From Candidatus Methylomirabilota bacterium (GTDB lineage Bacteria; Methylomirabilota; Methylomirabilia; Rokubacteriales; CSP1-6), in contig DATFYA010000152.1 of assembly GCA_035315345.1 (NCBI GenBank), positions 1 through 64,000 of the forward strand: 64,000 bases of DNA, written 5' to 3'. Below, piece by piece: positions 18,143 through 27,583 of the stretch. The translations under genes were made by a program, and so were the position numbers. Below the pieces are notes generated by a model. It had not been told where the DNA came from. It did no database searches and saw nothing but the letters and a program-made list of their open reading frames with translations. Within the stretch, counting starts at the first letter, position 1, and each line of letters starts with the position of its first letter.

Positions 18143-18300
18143 TGTCCGCTATGTGGGGGGGTGCGGGGGCCATGTCGGGGCCCCCGCAGCTGAAGAGCTT
18201 GAAGAAGTAGCCGGTTGTCCGCCGCGGTTGTCCGCTATGTGGGGGAGTGCGGGGGCCATCTGGGCCCCCGCAGCTGAAGAGCTTGAAGAAATAGCCGGTT
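18143..18300 (+). repeat. Two direct copies of a hairpin-bearing repeat (74 bp and 72 bp)
   Basis: Copy 1 is 18143-18216 and copy 2 is 18229-18300; they share all but a few bases. Each begins TGTCCGCTATGTGGGGG and ends AGCCGGTT. Each holds a 10-bp perfect stem, TGCGGGGGCC against GGCCCCCGCA (18162-18188 and 18248-18272), with loops of 7 and 5 bases. Related copies in the opposite orientation lie at 23741-23870. The array separates the Rid gene from the dioxygenase gene, and the hairpins could act as terminators or attenuators. Confidence 0.85.
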
Positions 18301-18317
18301 CCATGGAGAACTAGCCC

Positions 18318-19154
18318 ATGAGCCCACTTGCCGGTGCGTTCCTGACCGTCCACACCCCGCGCTACTGCACGCTGGAGGCGGCCTTCGAGGGCAAGCTCGC
18401 GTCCGAGGCCTTTCGCCCCGTGCGCGACGGCCTCGTGGCGCAGGGCGAGGTGGTGGAGCGGGCGAGGCTCGATGTGACCGTGATCAACTCGTGCCACCTG
18501 ATCACCACGTTTCCCACCGTGGTGGACGGGACCCCGCGGCATCGCGGGGTGCTCACCGCCCAGGAGGCGCCCGAGATCATCCACGGAGTGGGCTACGACT
18601 ATCCCGGTGATTACGATCTGGCCGCCCGCCTCATCGCCGGCGGGAAAGCGGCCGGGCAGCAGTGCGTGCTCGCCAACGACGTCCACTATCCGCTCGACTA
18701 CGGGACGGTGATGCCGATGGTCTGCTACCTCGACCGGTCGCAGCGCACCCCGATCGTCCCGGTGTCGGTCTGCCTGTCCGCGGACCTCAACGAAGCCCAC
18801 GAATGGGGCCGCCTGACCGCCCGGGTCGCCGCGGAGAGCGGCAAGCGCGTGGGCTTCGTGGCGAGCGGCAGCGTCTCGCACAAGCTGGTGCGGGGACCCG
18901 ATCGCATGCCGCTGCCCGCGGATCAGGAGCTGGACCATCGGTTCGCCCGGCTGCTGGCCGACGGCGAGTTCGAGAAGCTGTGGGCGTGGCTGCCCGAGTT
19001 CACGTCGAGCAGCCAGGCCGAGATGGGCGGCCGGCACCTGGCCATGCTGCTCGGGGTGGTCATGGAATCGCGGCAGCGGTTCGTGCCGATCGTGCACGCC
19101 TACGGGCCGTCGTCGGGCAGCGGCAACTACGTGATCTCCCTGCTGGCGGCCTGA
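18318..19154 (+). CDS. Class III extradiol ring-cleavage dioxygenase, LigB family
   Basis: A 278-residue protein of the LigB fold, whose members use Fe(II) to cleave catecholic rings next to the hydroxyls. Candidate iron ligands and catalytic histidines lie in AFLTVHTPRYC near the N-terminus, INSCHLITTFP and LANDVHYPLDYGTVMPM. SGSVSHKLVRGP and HAYGPSSGSGNYV follow later. The ring substrate is unknown. It stands between the repeat pair and the Liv transporter operon, so it may process an imported aromatic compound. The family also contains DODA-type and other non-aromatic members. Confidence 0.78.
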   Translation: MSPLAGAFLTVHTPRYCTLEAAFEGKLASEAFRPVRDGLVAQGEVVERARLDVTVINSCHLITTFPTVVDGTPRHRGVLTAQEAPEIIHGVGYDYPGDYDLAARLIAGGKAAGQQCVLANDVHYPLDYGTVMPMVCYLDRSQRTPIVPVSVCLSADLNEAHEWGRLTARVAAESGKRVGFVASGSVSHKLVRGPDRMPLPADQELDHRFARLLADGEFEKLWAWLPEFTSSSQAEMGGRHLAMLLGVVMESRQRFVPIVHAYGPSSGSGNYVISLLAA

Positions 19155-19176
19155 AACCGGCGCGCCCGGCAGTTCG

Positions 19177-19205
19177 TTATCAAATCGGCGGATTTCGTGT
19201 AGATT
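19177..19205 (+). promoter_or_regulatory. Candidate promoter of the Liv transporter operon
   Basis: TTATCA (19177-19182) and TAGATT (19200-19205) are 17 bp apart, in an AT-rich patch unusual for this DNA and 51 bp before the livK start. Confidence 0.5.
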
Positions 19206-19256
19206 TGTAGGGCTCAGGCGTCGACGACGACGCTCAACCACCTCGGGAGGAACATC

Positions 19257-20474
19257 ATGATGGATGAAGTCACGCGGCGGAAGTTCATCGGGACGGCCGG
19301 GCTCGCGGCCGCCAGCGCGGCGATGGGGCCGTGGGTGCGACGCGCGGGCGCGCAATCGGACCCGGTCAAGATCGGCCTCGTGTTGCCGTATTCGGGCGTG
19401 TACGCGGTGCTCGGCGAGTCCATCACCCAGGGCATGGAGCTGGTGTTCGCCCGCGAGAACTGGACGGTGGCCGGGCGCAAGATCGAGATGATCAAGGAAG
19501 ACGATGAGATGAAGCCGCCGGTGGGCGTCCGCAAGACCGAGAAGCTCATCGACTCCGACAAGGTGGACATCCTCACGGGTCCGGTGCACAGCGGCATCCT
19601 GATGGGCATGCGCGACAAGGTCCACAACAGCAAGACGATCCTGATCGTCTCCAACGCCGGCGCCGACGCCATCAGCCGCGAGCGGTGCTCGAAGTGGATC
19701 TTTCGCACCTCGTTCTCGAACTGGCAGCCTTGCCAGCCGATGGGCGGCTGGGTGGCCAAGCACGTCTCCAAGGATGTGTTCCTGACCGCGCCGAACTACC
19801 AGGCTGGCAAGGACATGATGAACGCGTTCAAGGAGACCTACGTGGCCGCCGGCGGCAAGGTGGTGGCCGAGGACTACCCGAAGCTGGGAGAGACCGACTA
19901 CGCGCCCTACTTGACGAAGATCCGGCAGTCGGGGGCCAAGGCGGTGTTCGCGTTCTTTTCCGGCACGGACGCGGTCAACTTCGTCAAGCAGTACGATCAG
20001 TTCGGCCTCAAGCAATCGATCAAGCTCACCGGCGCCGGCTTCCTGACCGAGCCGGACGTGCTGCCCGCCCAGGGCAAGGCGGCGCTCGGCGTGATCACGG
20101 GCCACTTCTACACGCCGGTGCTCGACAACCCCACCAACCAGCGCTTCGTGAAGGAGTTCCAGGCCAAGTTCGGCGGCAAGATGCCGGACGGGTTCGCCTG
20201 CCAGGGCTACGACACCGCGGAAGTGATCGTGCGCGCGCTCAAGGCGGTCAACGGCAACACCCAGGACAAGGAGAAGCTGGTCGACGTGATCGCCAAGAGC
20301 GAGTTCGACAGCCCCCGGGGCCGCTTCCGCTTCGATCCGAAGACCCACAACGTCATCCAGCCGTACGTCTACATCCGCGAGGTCAAGGAGGTGGCGGGCG
20401 GCCTCAACAACGTGCCGATCGACAAAGTCGCCAACGTGGCCGACCCGGGCACGGGCTGCACGCTGCCCGCGTAG
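19257..20474 (+). CDS. Branched-chain amino acid-type ABC transporter, substrate-binding protein
   Basis: A 405-residue periplasmic binding protein of the LivK type I fold. It carries a twin-arginine signal (TRRKFIGTAGLAAASAA, Arg7-Arg8) with likely cleavage after RRAGA. The mature protein begins DPVKIGLVLPYSGVYAVLG, a typical Peripla_BP_6 opening. A GGGAGG ribosome site lies six bases before the ATG. Members of this family bind amino acids, amides, urea or aromatic acids. The nearby ligase and dioxygenase make an aromatic ligand plausible here. Confidence 0.9.
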   Translation: MMDEVTRRKFIGTAGLAAASAAMGPWVRRAGAQSDPVKIGLVLPYSGVYAVLGESITQGMELVFARENWTVAGRKIEMIKEDDEMKPPVGVRKTEKLIDSDKVDILTGPVHSGILMGMRDKVHNSKTILIVSNAGADAISRERCSKWIFRTSFSNWQPCQPMGGWVAKHVSKDVFLTAPNYQAGKDMMNAFKETYVAAGGKVVAEDYPKLGETDYAPYLTKIRQSGAKAVFAFFSGTDAVNFVKQYDQFGLKQSIKLTGAGFLTEPDVLPAQGKAALGVITGHFYTPVLDNPTNQRFVKEFQAKFGGKMPDGFACQGYDTAEVIVRALKAVNGNTQDKEKLVDVIAKSEFDSPRGRFRFDPKTHNVIQPYVYIREVKEVAGGLNNVPIDKVANVADPGTGCTLPA

Positions 20475-20496
20475 TCGAGGCGACGTCGCACCCCGC

Positions 20497-21363
20497 ATGC
20501 CGGTCGATCTGTTCGGGCAGGCCCTGAACGGGCTGGCATACGGGGTGCTGCTGTTCTTGTTATCCGTCGGGCTCACGCTGATCTTCGGGATGCTCGACGT
20601 GATCAACCTCGCTCACGGCTCCTTCTACATGCTGGGTGCCTACGCGGGGCTCTCGCTCATCGCGGCCACCGACAACTTCTGGCTGGCGCTGCTGGCCGCT
20701 CCGCTCGCGGTCGGGCTGATCGGCGCGCTCATCGAGCGCTCGTGTCTCCGTCCGCTCTACCGGCGGCCTCCGCTCGACCAGGTGTTGCTCACCTTCGGCT
20801 TCATCTACCTCTTCGAGGACCTGGTGAAGTGGATCTGGGGGGGGCGCATCCGCTCGATCCCGCCTCCGGACCTCTTCTCCGGCTCGGTCTCCCTCGGCGG
20901 CACGATCATCCCGTCGTACCGGCTGTTCGTCATCGTGTTCGGCCTCGTGATGGCGGTGCTGCTCTACGTCCTGATCGAGCGCACCCGTCTCGGCGCGGTG
21001 ATTCGCGCCGGCGTGTTCGACGCCGAGATGACCGCGGGCATGGGCATCAACATCCACCGCGTGTTCACCGCGGTGTTTGCCTTCGGCGCCGCGCTCGGCG
21101 GGCTCTCCGGGGTGATCGCGGGGCCGATCCAGTCCGCGTTCCCGTCCATGGGCGTCACCATCCTGATCCCGGCCCTGATCGTGGTGGTGGTGGGCGGGCT
21201 GGGCAGCCTCAAGGGCTCGCTGGTCGGCAGCCTCGTCATCGGCCAGGCCGAGACGTTCGGGAAGGCGTGGCTGCCCGACGCAGCCATGCTCATCATCTAC
21301 GTGGTCATGGCCGGCATCGTGCTGATCCGCCCCCAGGGACTCTTCGGCCGGCCGCTCAAGTGA
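20497..21363 (+). CDS. Liv-type ABC transporter permease (LivH)
   Basis: The 288-residue permease has about eight hydrophobic helices. It shows the LivH landmarks GVLLFLLSVGLTLIFGMLDVINLAHG and ALIVVVVGGLGSLKGSLVGSLVIG. It ends in a GTGA overlap with the second permease gene. Confidence 0.93.
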   Translation: MPVDLFGQALNGLAYGVLLFLLSVGLTLIFGMLDVINLAHGSFYMLGAYAGLSLIAATDNFWLALLAAPLAVGLIGALIERSCLRPLYRRPPLDQVLLTFGFIYLFEDLVKWIWGGRIRSIPPPDLFSGSVSLGGTIIPSYRLFVIVFGLVMAVLLYVLIERTRLGAVIRAGVFDAEMTAGMGINIHRVFTAVFAFGAALGGLSGVIAGPIQSAFPSMGVTILIPALIVVVVGGLGSLKGSLVGSLVIGQAETFGKAWLPDAAMLIIYVVMAGIVLIRPQGLFGRPLK

Positions 21364-22286
21364 CCGGGCTCCGGCTCGCCGCCTTCGCGCTGGTGGTGGT
21401 CGCGCTCGCCCTCTTTCCCCTCGGTGCCGGCAACTATCCGGTCAAGCTCCTCCAGGAGATCCTCATCATGGGAGTCTTCGCGATGAGCCTCGATCTCTTG
21501 ATGGGCTACGCCGGCATGGTCTCGTTCGGCCACTCCGCGTTCTTCGGCATCGGCGGCTACGTGGCCGCGCTCGCGCTGGCCAGGAATCCGGGGCTGGTCT
21601 CGGCGCTCCTCCTGCCCGCGCTGGCCGCGGGCCTCGCCGCCCTCGTGATCGGCTTCTTCTCCATCCGGGTCGGCGGCGTGTACTTCATCATGCTCACGCT
21701 CGCGTTCTCGCAAATGTTCTTCGCCTACACCTTCCAGGTCTCCTGGCTCGGAGCCGAGGACGGGCTGGTCGGCATTCCGCGCCCGCGCGTGCCGGGCTGG
21801 GACCTGGGAAGCCTGCGCGGCTTCCATGCCTATCTGCTCGTGCTGGTGGCGCTGGCCGCGCTCGTCCTGTGGCGGGTGGTGCGCTCGCCGTTCGGTCACG
21901 TGCTGCGCGGCATCCACGAGAACGAAGCGCGCATGGAGGCGCTCGGCTACCCGGTGGACCGCTACAAGCTGGTCGCGTTCGTGATCGCCGGCGTCATCGC
22001 GGGCGTGGCCGGGTCGCTCTACACCCAGTTCAACGGCTCGATCACCCCGGACGCATTCTACTGGCAGACGTCGGGCGAGGCGCTGCTGATGGTGATCATC
22101 GGCGGCACCGGCACGCTCGGCGGCGCGATGCTGGGAGCCGCCGCGTTCATCCTGCTGCAGAGCCTGGTCAGCACCTACACCGAGCGCTGGATGCTGATCC
22201 TCGGCGCGACCTTCATCTTGTTCGTGCTGTTCGCCCCGGGGGGCATCGTGGGAGCCCTGCGCGGGCGGATCGGGCTGCGGGCGTGA
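21360..22286 (+). CDS. Liv-type ABC transporter permease (LivM)
   Basis: A 308-residue permease beginning at a GTG that shares bases with the livH stop. The LivM pattern ILIMGVFAMSLDLLMGYAGMVSFGHSAFFGIGGY, the cytoplasmic HENEARMEALGYPVDRYK loop contacting the ATPases, and GGTGTLGGAMLGA are all present. Translation is coupled to the neighbours on both sides. Confidence 0.93.
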   Translation: MTGLRLAAFALVVVALALFPLGAGNYPVKLLQEILIMGVFAMSLDLLMGYAGMVSFGHSAFFGIGGYVAALALARNPGLVSALLLPALAAGLAALVIGFFSIRVGGVYFIMLTLAFSQMFFAYTFQVSWLGAEDGLVGIPRPRVPGWDLGSLRGFHAYLLVLVALAALVLWRVVRSPFGHVLRGIHENEARMEALGYPVDRYKLVAFVIAGVIAGVAGSLYTQFNGSITPDAFYWQTSGEALLMVIIGGTGTLGGAMLGAAAFILLQSLVSTYTERWMLILGATFILFVLFAPGGIVGALRGRIGLRA

Positions 22287-23029
22287 CCGCCGGCCTCCTG
22301 GCCGCCGAGAGCTTGAGCCGCGCCTTTGGCGCCCTCAGCGCGCTCAATCGCGTCTCGTTCGAGGTGGCCTCGCGCGAGCGGCGCGCCATCATCGGCCCCA
22401 ACGGCGCCGGCAAGACGACGCTCTTCAACCTGATCACTGGGCAGCTGGCCCCGACCGGCGGCCGCATCCTGCTCGAAGGGCGGCCGATCCAGGGCCTGAG
22501 CCCACACGCGGTGGCCCGTCGCGGAGTTTCGCGCTCGTTCCAGCGCAACAACCTGTTCCCGAAGCTCGCGGTGCTGGAGAACCTGCGGCTGGCCGCCGCG
22601 GCCCGCGCACCGGGCACCTGGAGCCTGCTGGGCCGAATCGAAGGGCAGCCGGGTCCGCGCGCCCGGGCGCGCGAGGTCGCCGACATCGTCGGCCTCACCG
22701 AGCGGCTCGCGGTGCCGGCCGGGCTGCTCTCCTACGGTGAGCAGCGTCAGCTCGAGGTGGGCGTGGCGCTCGCCACCTCGCCCCGGCTTCTCCTGCTGGA
22801 CGAGCCCACCGCCGGCATGTCGCCCGAGGAGACGCAGCGAATGACGCGCATGCTGGAGGCGCTGCCGCGCGACGTGACGCTCCTGATCATCGAGCACGAC
22901 ATGGACGTGGTGGGCTCTCTCGCGGACCGGGTCACCGTGCTGCACTACGGCGAGGTGCTGACCGAGGGCACCTTCGCCGAGGTGAAGGCCGATCCGCGGG
23001 TGTACGAGGTCTACCTGGGCAGCGCCTGA
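22283..23029 (+). CDS. Liv-type ABC transporter ATP-binding protein (LivG)
   Basis: A 248-residue ATPase starting at a GTG overlapping the livM stop. Walker A is GPNGAGKTTLFNL, the signature motif is the variant LLSYGEQRQLEVGVAL, Walker B is LLLLDEPTAGMS, and the switch histidine is in LLIIEHDMDVV. All residues needed for activity are in place. Confidence 0.94.
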   Translation: MTAGLLAAESLSRAFGALSALNRVSFEVASRERRAIIGPNGAGKTTLFNLITGQLAPTGGRILLEGRPIQGLSPHAVARRGVSRSFQRNNLFPKLAVLENLRLAAAARAPGTWSLLGRIEGQPGPRARAREVADIVGLTERLAVPAGLLSYGEQRQLEVGVALATSPRLLLLDEPTAGMSPEETQRMTRMLEALPRDVTLLIIEHDMDVVGSLADRVTVLHYGEVLTEGTFAEVKADPRVYEVYLGSA

Positions 23030-23031
23030 GC

Positions 23032-23721
<690 letters not shown>

Positions 23722-23740
23722 GCACCACCGTGACCCGTGT

Positions 23741-23870
23741 TCAGCTGCGGGGGCCCCGACATGGCCCCCGCACTCCCCCATTCAGCGGACACCGACGGGC
23801 GCGGACATGGCCCCCGCACTCCCCCATTCAGCGGACACCGACGGGCCCGGACATGACCCCCGCACTCCCC
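23741..23870 (-). repeat. Inverted-orientation cluster of the same hairpin repeat family
   Basis: Read on the minus strand, 23791-23741 matches the first 51 bases of the copies at 18.2 kb (four differences from copy 1). It includes the same TGCGGGGGCC stem (23746-23772). A 46-bp unit, 23792-23837, repeats most of that sequence, and a third partial unit covers 23838-23870. The cluster fills the space between convergent livF and the TRAP permease gene. Confidence 0.85.
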
Positions 23871-23891
23871 AGTCGTTGGCGGGCCTCCGAG

Positions 23892-25169
23892 CTAGAGGAG
23901 GTGGAAGAGGCGAGGGAGGATCAGGGTGATCTCGGGCACCAGGATGATGATCACGAGCCCGATCACCAGCACCGCCACGAACGGCAGCATCGCGCGCGTG
24001 GCTCGGTCGACCGACAGGTCGGCGATGCCGCAGGCGATGAACAGGCCGACGCCGATCGGGGGCAGGAAGAGGCCGATGCCCACCGCGGCCACGATCACGA
24101 TCGCGTAGTGGATCGGATCGATGCCGAGTCCGCCGGCCACCGGGAGCAGGCTCGGCAGCAGGATCACCACCGCGGGCAACCCCTCGATGACCGCTCCGAA
24201 GAAGATGAAGATGGCGGCGGTGAGGAACAGGAATACGAGGCTGCTGCCCGGCACCACCGTCATCAGCCGGATCATCGCGGCCGGCATCTGCTGCACGGTG
24301 AGGAACCAGGAGACCACGCCGGCGGTGCCCAGCAGCAGGCCGACCGCGCCGGTGATCATCGCCGCGTTCATCATGATCGCGGGCAGCTCCTTCCACTTGA
24401 TCTCGCGGTACACGAACAGGCCGACGACCGCGGCGTAGAGCACCGCGAGCACCGAGGCCTCGGTGGGGGTCATGATGCCGCCCAGGATGCCCCCGAAGAT
24501 GATCGCGGGCATGCCGAGCGGGATCAGGGCCTGGCGGAAGGCCACGCCCAGCTCGCGGAGGGTCGGCCGCGGCTCGGCCCTGATGCCCACCCGGCCCGCG
24601 GTGCGCCAGATGTAGCCCATGAGCACGATGGCCATCACCACCGCGGGCAGGAAGCCGGCGGTGAAGAGCGCGGCCACCGACAGGCTGGCCACCGACCCGA
24701 TCACGATCATCAGGATGCACGGCGGCACCAGGATGCCCATCGCGGAGGCGGCCGCTACCACCGCCACCGCCAGCTCGCGGCTGTAGCCGGCGCGCACCAT
24801 GCCCGGGATGGTGGTCGCGGCCACCGCGGAGACGTCGGCCACCGTGGAGCCGGAGATGCCCGAGAAGATGTACTCGGCGGCCACCACCGCCATGCCGAGG
24901 CCGCCGCGCACCCAGCCCACCAGGGCCACCGCGAGGCGCACCAGGCGGTGCGCGATGCCGCCCGTCTCCATCAGCGCGCCGGCCAGGATGAAGAGCGGCA
25001 GGGCGAGCAGCACGAACGAATCGACCTGGTGGAGGATCGTCTGCACCGTCACGGCCAGGGGCGCCGGCGCCGCCAGCAGCGCGCCGACGTAGCCGGCGAG
25101 CCCCACCGTGACCGCCACCGGCACGCCGATCGCGAGCAGCAGCAGGAAGACGACGGTGACCAGGATCAT
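23892..25169 (-). CDS. TRAP transporter large permease (DctM)
   Basis: The 425-residue polytopic protein is the ion-coupled translocation subunit of a TRAP importer. It shows family landmarks PLFILAGALMETGGIAHRLVRLA, GSTVADVSAVA, ILVPPCILMIV and FGGILGGIMTPTEASVLAVLYA. ATG 25169 shares bases with the dctQ stop (ATGA). A family-typical length and complete set of partners suggest a functional transporter. Confidence 0.94.
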   Translation of the reverse strand: MILVTVVFLLLLAIGVPVAVTVGLAGYVGALLAAPAPLAVTVQTILHQVDSFVLLALPLFILAGALMETGGIAHRLVRLAVALVGWVRGGLGMAVVAAEYIFSGISGSTVADVSAVAATTIPGMVRAGYSRELAVAVVAAASAMGILVPPCILMIVIGSVASLSVAALFTAGFLPAVVMAIVLMGYIWRTAGRVGIRAEPRPTLRELGVAFRQALIPLGMPAIIFGGILGGIMTPTEASVLAVLYAAVVGLFVYREIKWKELPAIMMNAAMITGAVGLLLGTAGVVSWFLTVQQMPAAMIRLMTVVPGSSLVFLFLTAAIFIFFGAVIEGLPAVVILLPSLLPVAGGLGIDPIHYAIVIVAAVGIGLFLPPIGVGLFIACGIADLSVDRATRAMLPFVAVLVIGLVIIILVPEITLILPRLFHLL

Positions 25170-25603
25170 CGGGCGCGCAGGAGCCGCCAGAGCTGCGGCA
25201 GCGCGAAGAGGACCATCAGCGCGCCGCCGACCGGCAGCGCCCCGTGGAACCACAGCATCGACAGCTCGAGCGAGTCGGTGACCTGACGGCGAGCCACCGG
25301 GTACATCGCGATGCCCCCCGCGACCAGCACGCCGCCGAAGGCCAGCACCAGCAGGCCCACCGCGAGGTCGGCGGCGTGACGCAGGCGCGGCCCGAAGCGG
25401 TCGATCAGCAGATGGAGGCGGAAATGCGCGCCGCGACGGACGGCCACCGCGGCGCCGAGGAACACCATCCACACGAAGCAGAGCCGCGCGACCTCGTCGT
25501 ACCACTGGAAGGTCGCGTGCAGCACGTAGCGGCTGAAGACGCCCAGGAAGACGTCCACCACCAGGGCCACCATCAGCCCCAGGCAGATCCAGTCGACGAT
25601 CAC
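25166..25603 (-). CDS. TRAP transporter small permease (DctQ)
   Basis: A 145-residue four-helix protein with the DctQ pattern FSRYVLHATFQWYDEVARLCFVWMVFLGAA. The start is taken as GTG 25603, five bases after the dctP stop, since no ATG precedes the first helix. Confidence 0.88.
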   Translation of the reverse strand: MIVDWICLGLMVALVVDVFLGVFSRYVLHATFQWYDEVARLCFVWMVFLGAAVAVRRGAHFRLHLLIDRFGPRLRHAADLAVGLLVLAFGGVLVAGGIAMYPVARRQVTDSLELSMLWFHGALPVGGALMVLFALPQLWRLLRAR

Positions 25604-25608
25604 GCGGG

Positions 25609-26604
25609 CTACTTCGCGGTGGCCTTCGCCTCCGCGATCACGCGGTCGACCAGCTCCTTGCCCGCCTTCTGCTCGAGGAACTTCCACACCGGCTGGGCGC
25701 GCTCCTGGAAGAGGCGCAGGTCCCGGACGTCGTTGACCTGCACGCCCTTGGCCTTCATGGCCGCGAGCCCCTCGACCTCGGCCTTCAGCTCGTCCTGCCG
25801 GTGCTGGGCGCACGAGGCGGTCATGGTCTCGTCGATCACCTTCTTCAGATCCGGCGGCAGCGCTTCGTAACGCGCCTTGGCCATGAGCCACGCGGCGGCC
25901 GGGTACGAGTGCTGCGTCTTCGAGTAGTACTTGGTGATCTCGTGGAACTTGTCGGACACCACGGTGGTCACCGGCAGCTCGAGGCCGTCCACCGTGCCCT
26001 GGCGCACCGCCATGTACACCTCGCCCCAGATCATCGGCACCGGGTTGGCGCCGAACTGCTTGAACACCTCGACGAGGGTCGGGATGGGCGGGACCCGGAT
26101 GGTCTGGCCCTTGAGATCGTCCGGCACCATCACCGGCCGCTTGTTGGAGAGCACGCCGCGGAACCCGAAGCCGCCGCCGTAGCAGAAGCCCTTCGCCCCG
26201 AGCGGGTCGAAGTACTTCAGCATGTCCTTGCCGACCGCGCTGTCCATCACGCGCCACACGTGCTCGCGATTCTGGTAGAGGAACGGTACGTCCGGCGCCA
26301 GCAGCCTGGGATCGAACTTGCCGCCCGCGGAGGGCAGCGACACCGCCGCGATGTCGACGGTGCCGAGCTGCATGCCCTCGAGCACCACGATCTCGTTCTT
26401 CGCGAGCTGGCCGGCCGGATAGACCTCCACCTTGATCTTGCCCCCGCTCTTGGCCTCGGCGATCTCCTTGAACTTGTACGCGGAGGTCGTGAACGGGTTG
26501 TCGTTCCCGACGATGGTCGCGAGCTTGAGGGTGACGGTCTGGGCGAGCGCGGGCGCGACGAGCCCGAGCACGACGACGGCGACGAGGGCAAAGCGCAGGA
26601 CCAT
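25609..26604 (-). CDS. TRAP transporter substrate-binding protein (DctP)
   Basis: The 331-residue periplasmic protein has a Sec signal (MVLRFALVAVVVLGLVAPALAQ). It has the DctP features AYKFKEIAEAKSGGKIKVEVYPAGQL, LKGQTIRVPPIP, and WGEVYMAVRQGTVDGLE. The arginine in IRVPP is the usual carboxylate-binding residue, so the ligand is probably an organic acid. ATG 26604 is preferred to one 14 codons upstream because GGAGG lies seven bases before it and the signal peptide starts there. It is transcribed first of the three TRAP genes. Confidence 0.92.
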   Translation of the reverse strand: MVLRFALVAVVVLGLVAPALAQTVTLKLATIVGNDNPFTTSAYKFKEIAEAKSGGKIKVEVYPAGQLAKNEIVVLEGMQLGTVDIAAVSLPSAGGKFDPRLLAPDVPFLYQNREHVWRVMDSAVGKDMLKYFDPLGAKGFCYGGGFGFRGVLSNKRPVMVPDDLKGQTIRVPPIPTLVEVFKQFGANPVPMIWGEVYMAVRQGTVDGLELPVTTVVSDKFHEITKYYSKTQHSYPAAAWLMAKARYEALPPDLKKVIDETMTASCAQHRQDELKAEVEGLAAMKAKGVQVNDVRDLRLFQERAQPVWKFLEQKAGKELVDRVIAEAKATAK

Positions 26605-26709
26605 GAGCGGCCTCCGACGGCAGGGATGACGGCTTCGATCTGGCACGCTTATACCGCGGTGCGCCCGCGCCCCGCAAGGGCGCGCCGCGGGATGCTACAC
26701 TCGGAGGCC

Positions 26710-27561
26710 ATGAGCTGGATCGATCCGGACTTTCCGCGCAGCGCCACGCCGAGCGATCTGGTGGGCCGCGTGCTCGGGCTGAATCCCGGCATGATGACCG
26801 GCCCCGGCACCAACACCTATCTGGTGGGCCGCCGCTATCCCATCCTGATCGACACCGGGGCGGGGGAAGCGGACTACCCGGCGCTCTTCCAGAAGTATCT
26901 CGGTCAGCGCGGCTGGCGGCGACCCGAGCGCATCATCCTGACGCATCGCCATCGCGATCACCTGGGCGGCGTCGGGCAGCTGCGCGAGCTGTTCCCGGGC
27001 GTGCCGGTCGCGAAGATGATCTATCGCGACTCGGGCCTGCCCGACGACGTCGAGATGCTGCGCGCCGACGAGACGGTGGAGGGCGACGGGGTCAGCCTGG
27101 TCCCGATCCACACCCCGGGCCACGCCTCCGACCACCTCTGCTTCTACTTGAAGGAAGAGCGCGCGCTGTTCAGCGGCGACCTGATCCTCAACGGCTCCAC
27201 CACCGTGATCCCCGACGAGGACGGCGACCTCGCGCTGTACATGGACTCGCTGCGCCGGCTACAGGCGCTCGACATCCGCCGCATCTATCCGGCCCACGGG
27301 GCGGTGATCGAGGACGGGCCCGCGAAGATCGCCGAGTTCATCGATCACCGGATGCTCCGCGAGCGACAGATCCTCGAGACGCTCGGCGGCGGCCCGCGCG
27401 CGATCCCGGAGATCGTGAAGATCATCTACGCCGACGTGAGCAACGCGCTGCACCGCGTGGCCGCGATGTCCGTGCACTCGCATCTCCGCAAGCTCCGAGC
27501 CGAGGGTCGCGTGCGCGAGGAGACGGTGGCGGGCGGCCCCTCGCGCTGGGCCCTCGTCTAG
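26710..27561 (+). CDS. Metallo-beta-lactamase-fold hydrolase, LACTB2-like
   Basis: The 283-residue protein has the dinuclear zinc motif LTHRHRDHLGG (His79, His81, Asp83, His84), then HTPGHASDHLC, LFSGDLILNG and YPAHGAVIEDG. A C-terminal winged-helix-like region follows. This layout matches the LACTB2 (endoribonuclease/hydrolase) branch. The ATG is preceded by CGGAGG at short spacing, and a TACACT hexamer lies 8 bp upstream. It is divergent from the TRAP genes. The substrate is unknown. Confidence 0.8.
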   Translation: MSWIDPDFPRSATPSDLVGRVLGLNPGMMTGPGTNTYLVGRRYPILIDTGAGEADYPALFQKYLGQRGWRRPERIILTHRHRDHLGGVGQLRELFPGVPVAKMIYRDSGLPDDVEMLRADETVEGDGVSLVPIHTPGHASDHLCFYLKEERALFSGDLILNGSTTVIPDEDGDLALYMDSLRRLQALDIRRIYPAHGAVIEDGPAKIAEFIDHRMLRERQILETLGGGPRAIPEIVKIIYADVSNALHRVAAMSVHSHLRKLRAEGRVREETVAGGPSRWALV

Positions 27562-27583
27562 CCCGCGCCGCCCGGCCGTCTCC

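Noticed and set aside
18143-18300. Repeated peptide containing YFFKLFSCGGPD on the minus strand
   Set aside because: It is the translation of the two repeat copies read in one frame, not a protein repeat.
23741-23870. CRISPR-like regular repeats
   Set aside because: Units are 46 bp with no distinct spacers, no cas genes are present, and related copies with hairpins occur elsewhere.
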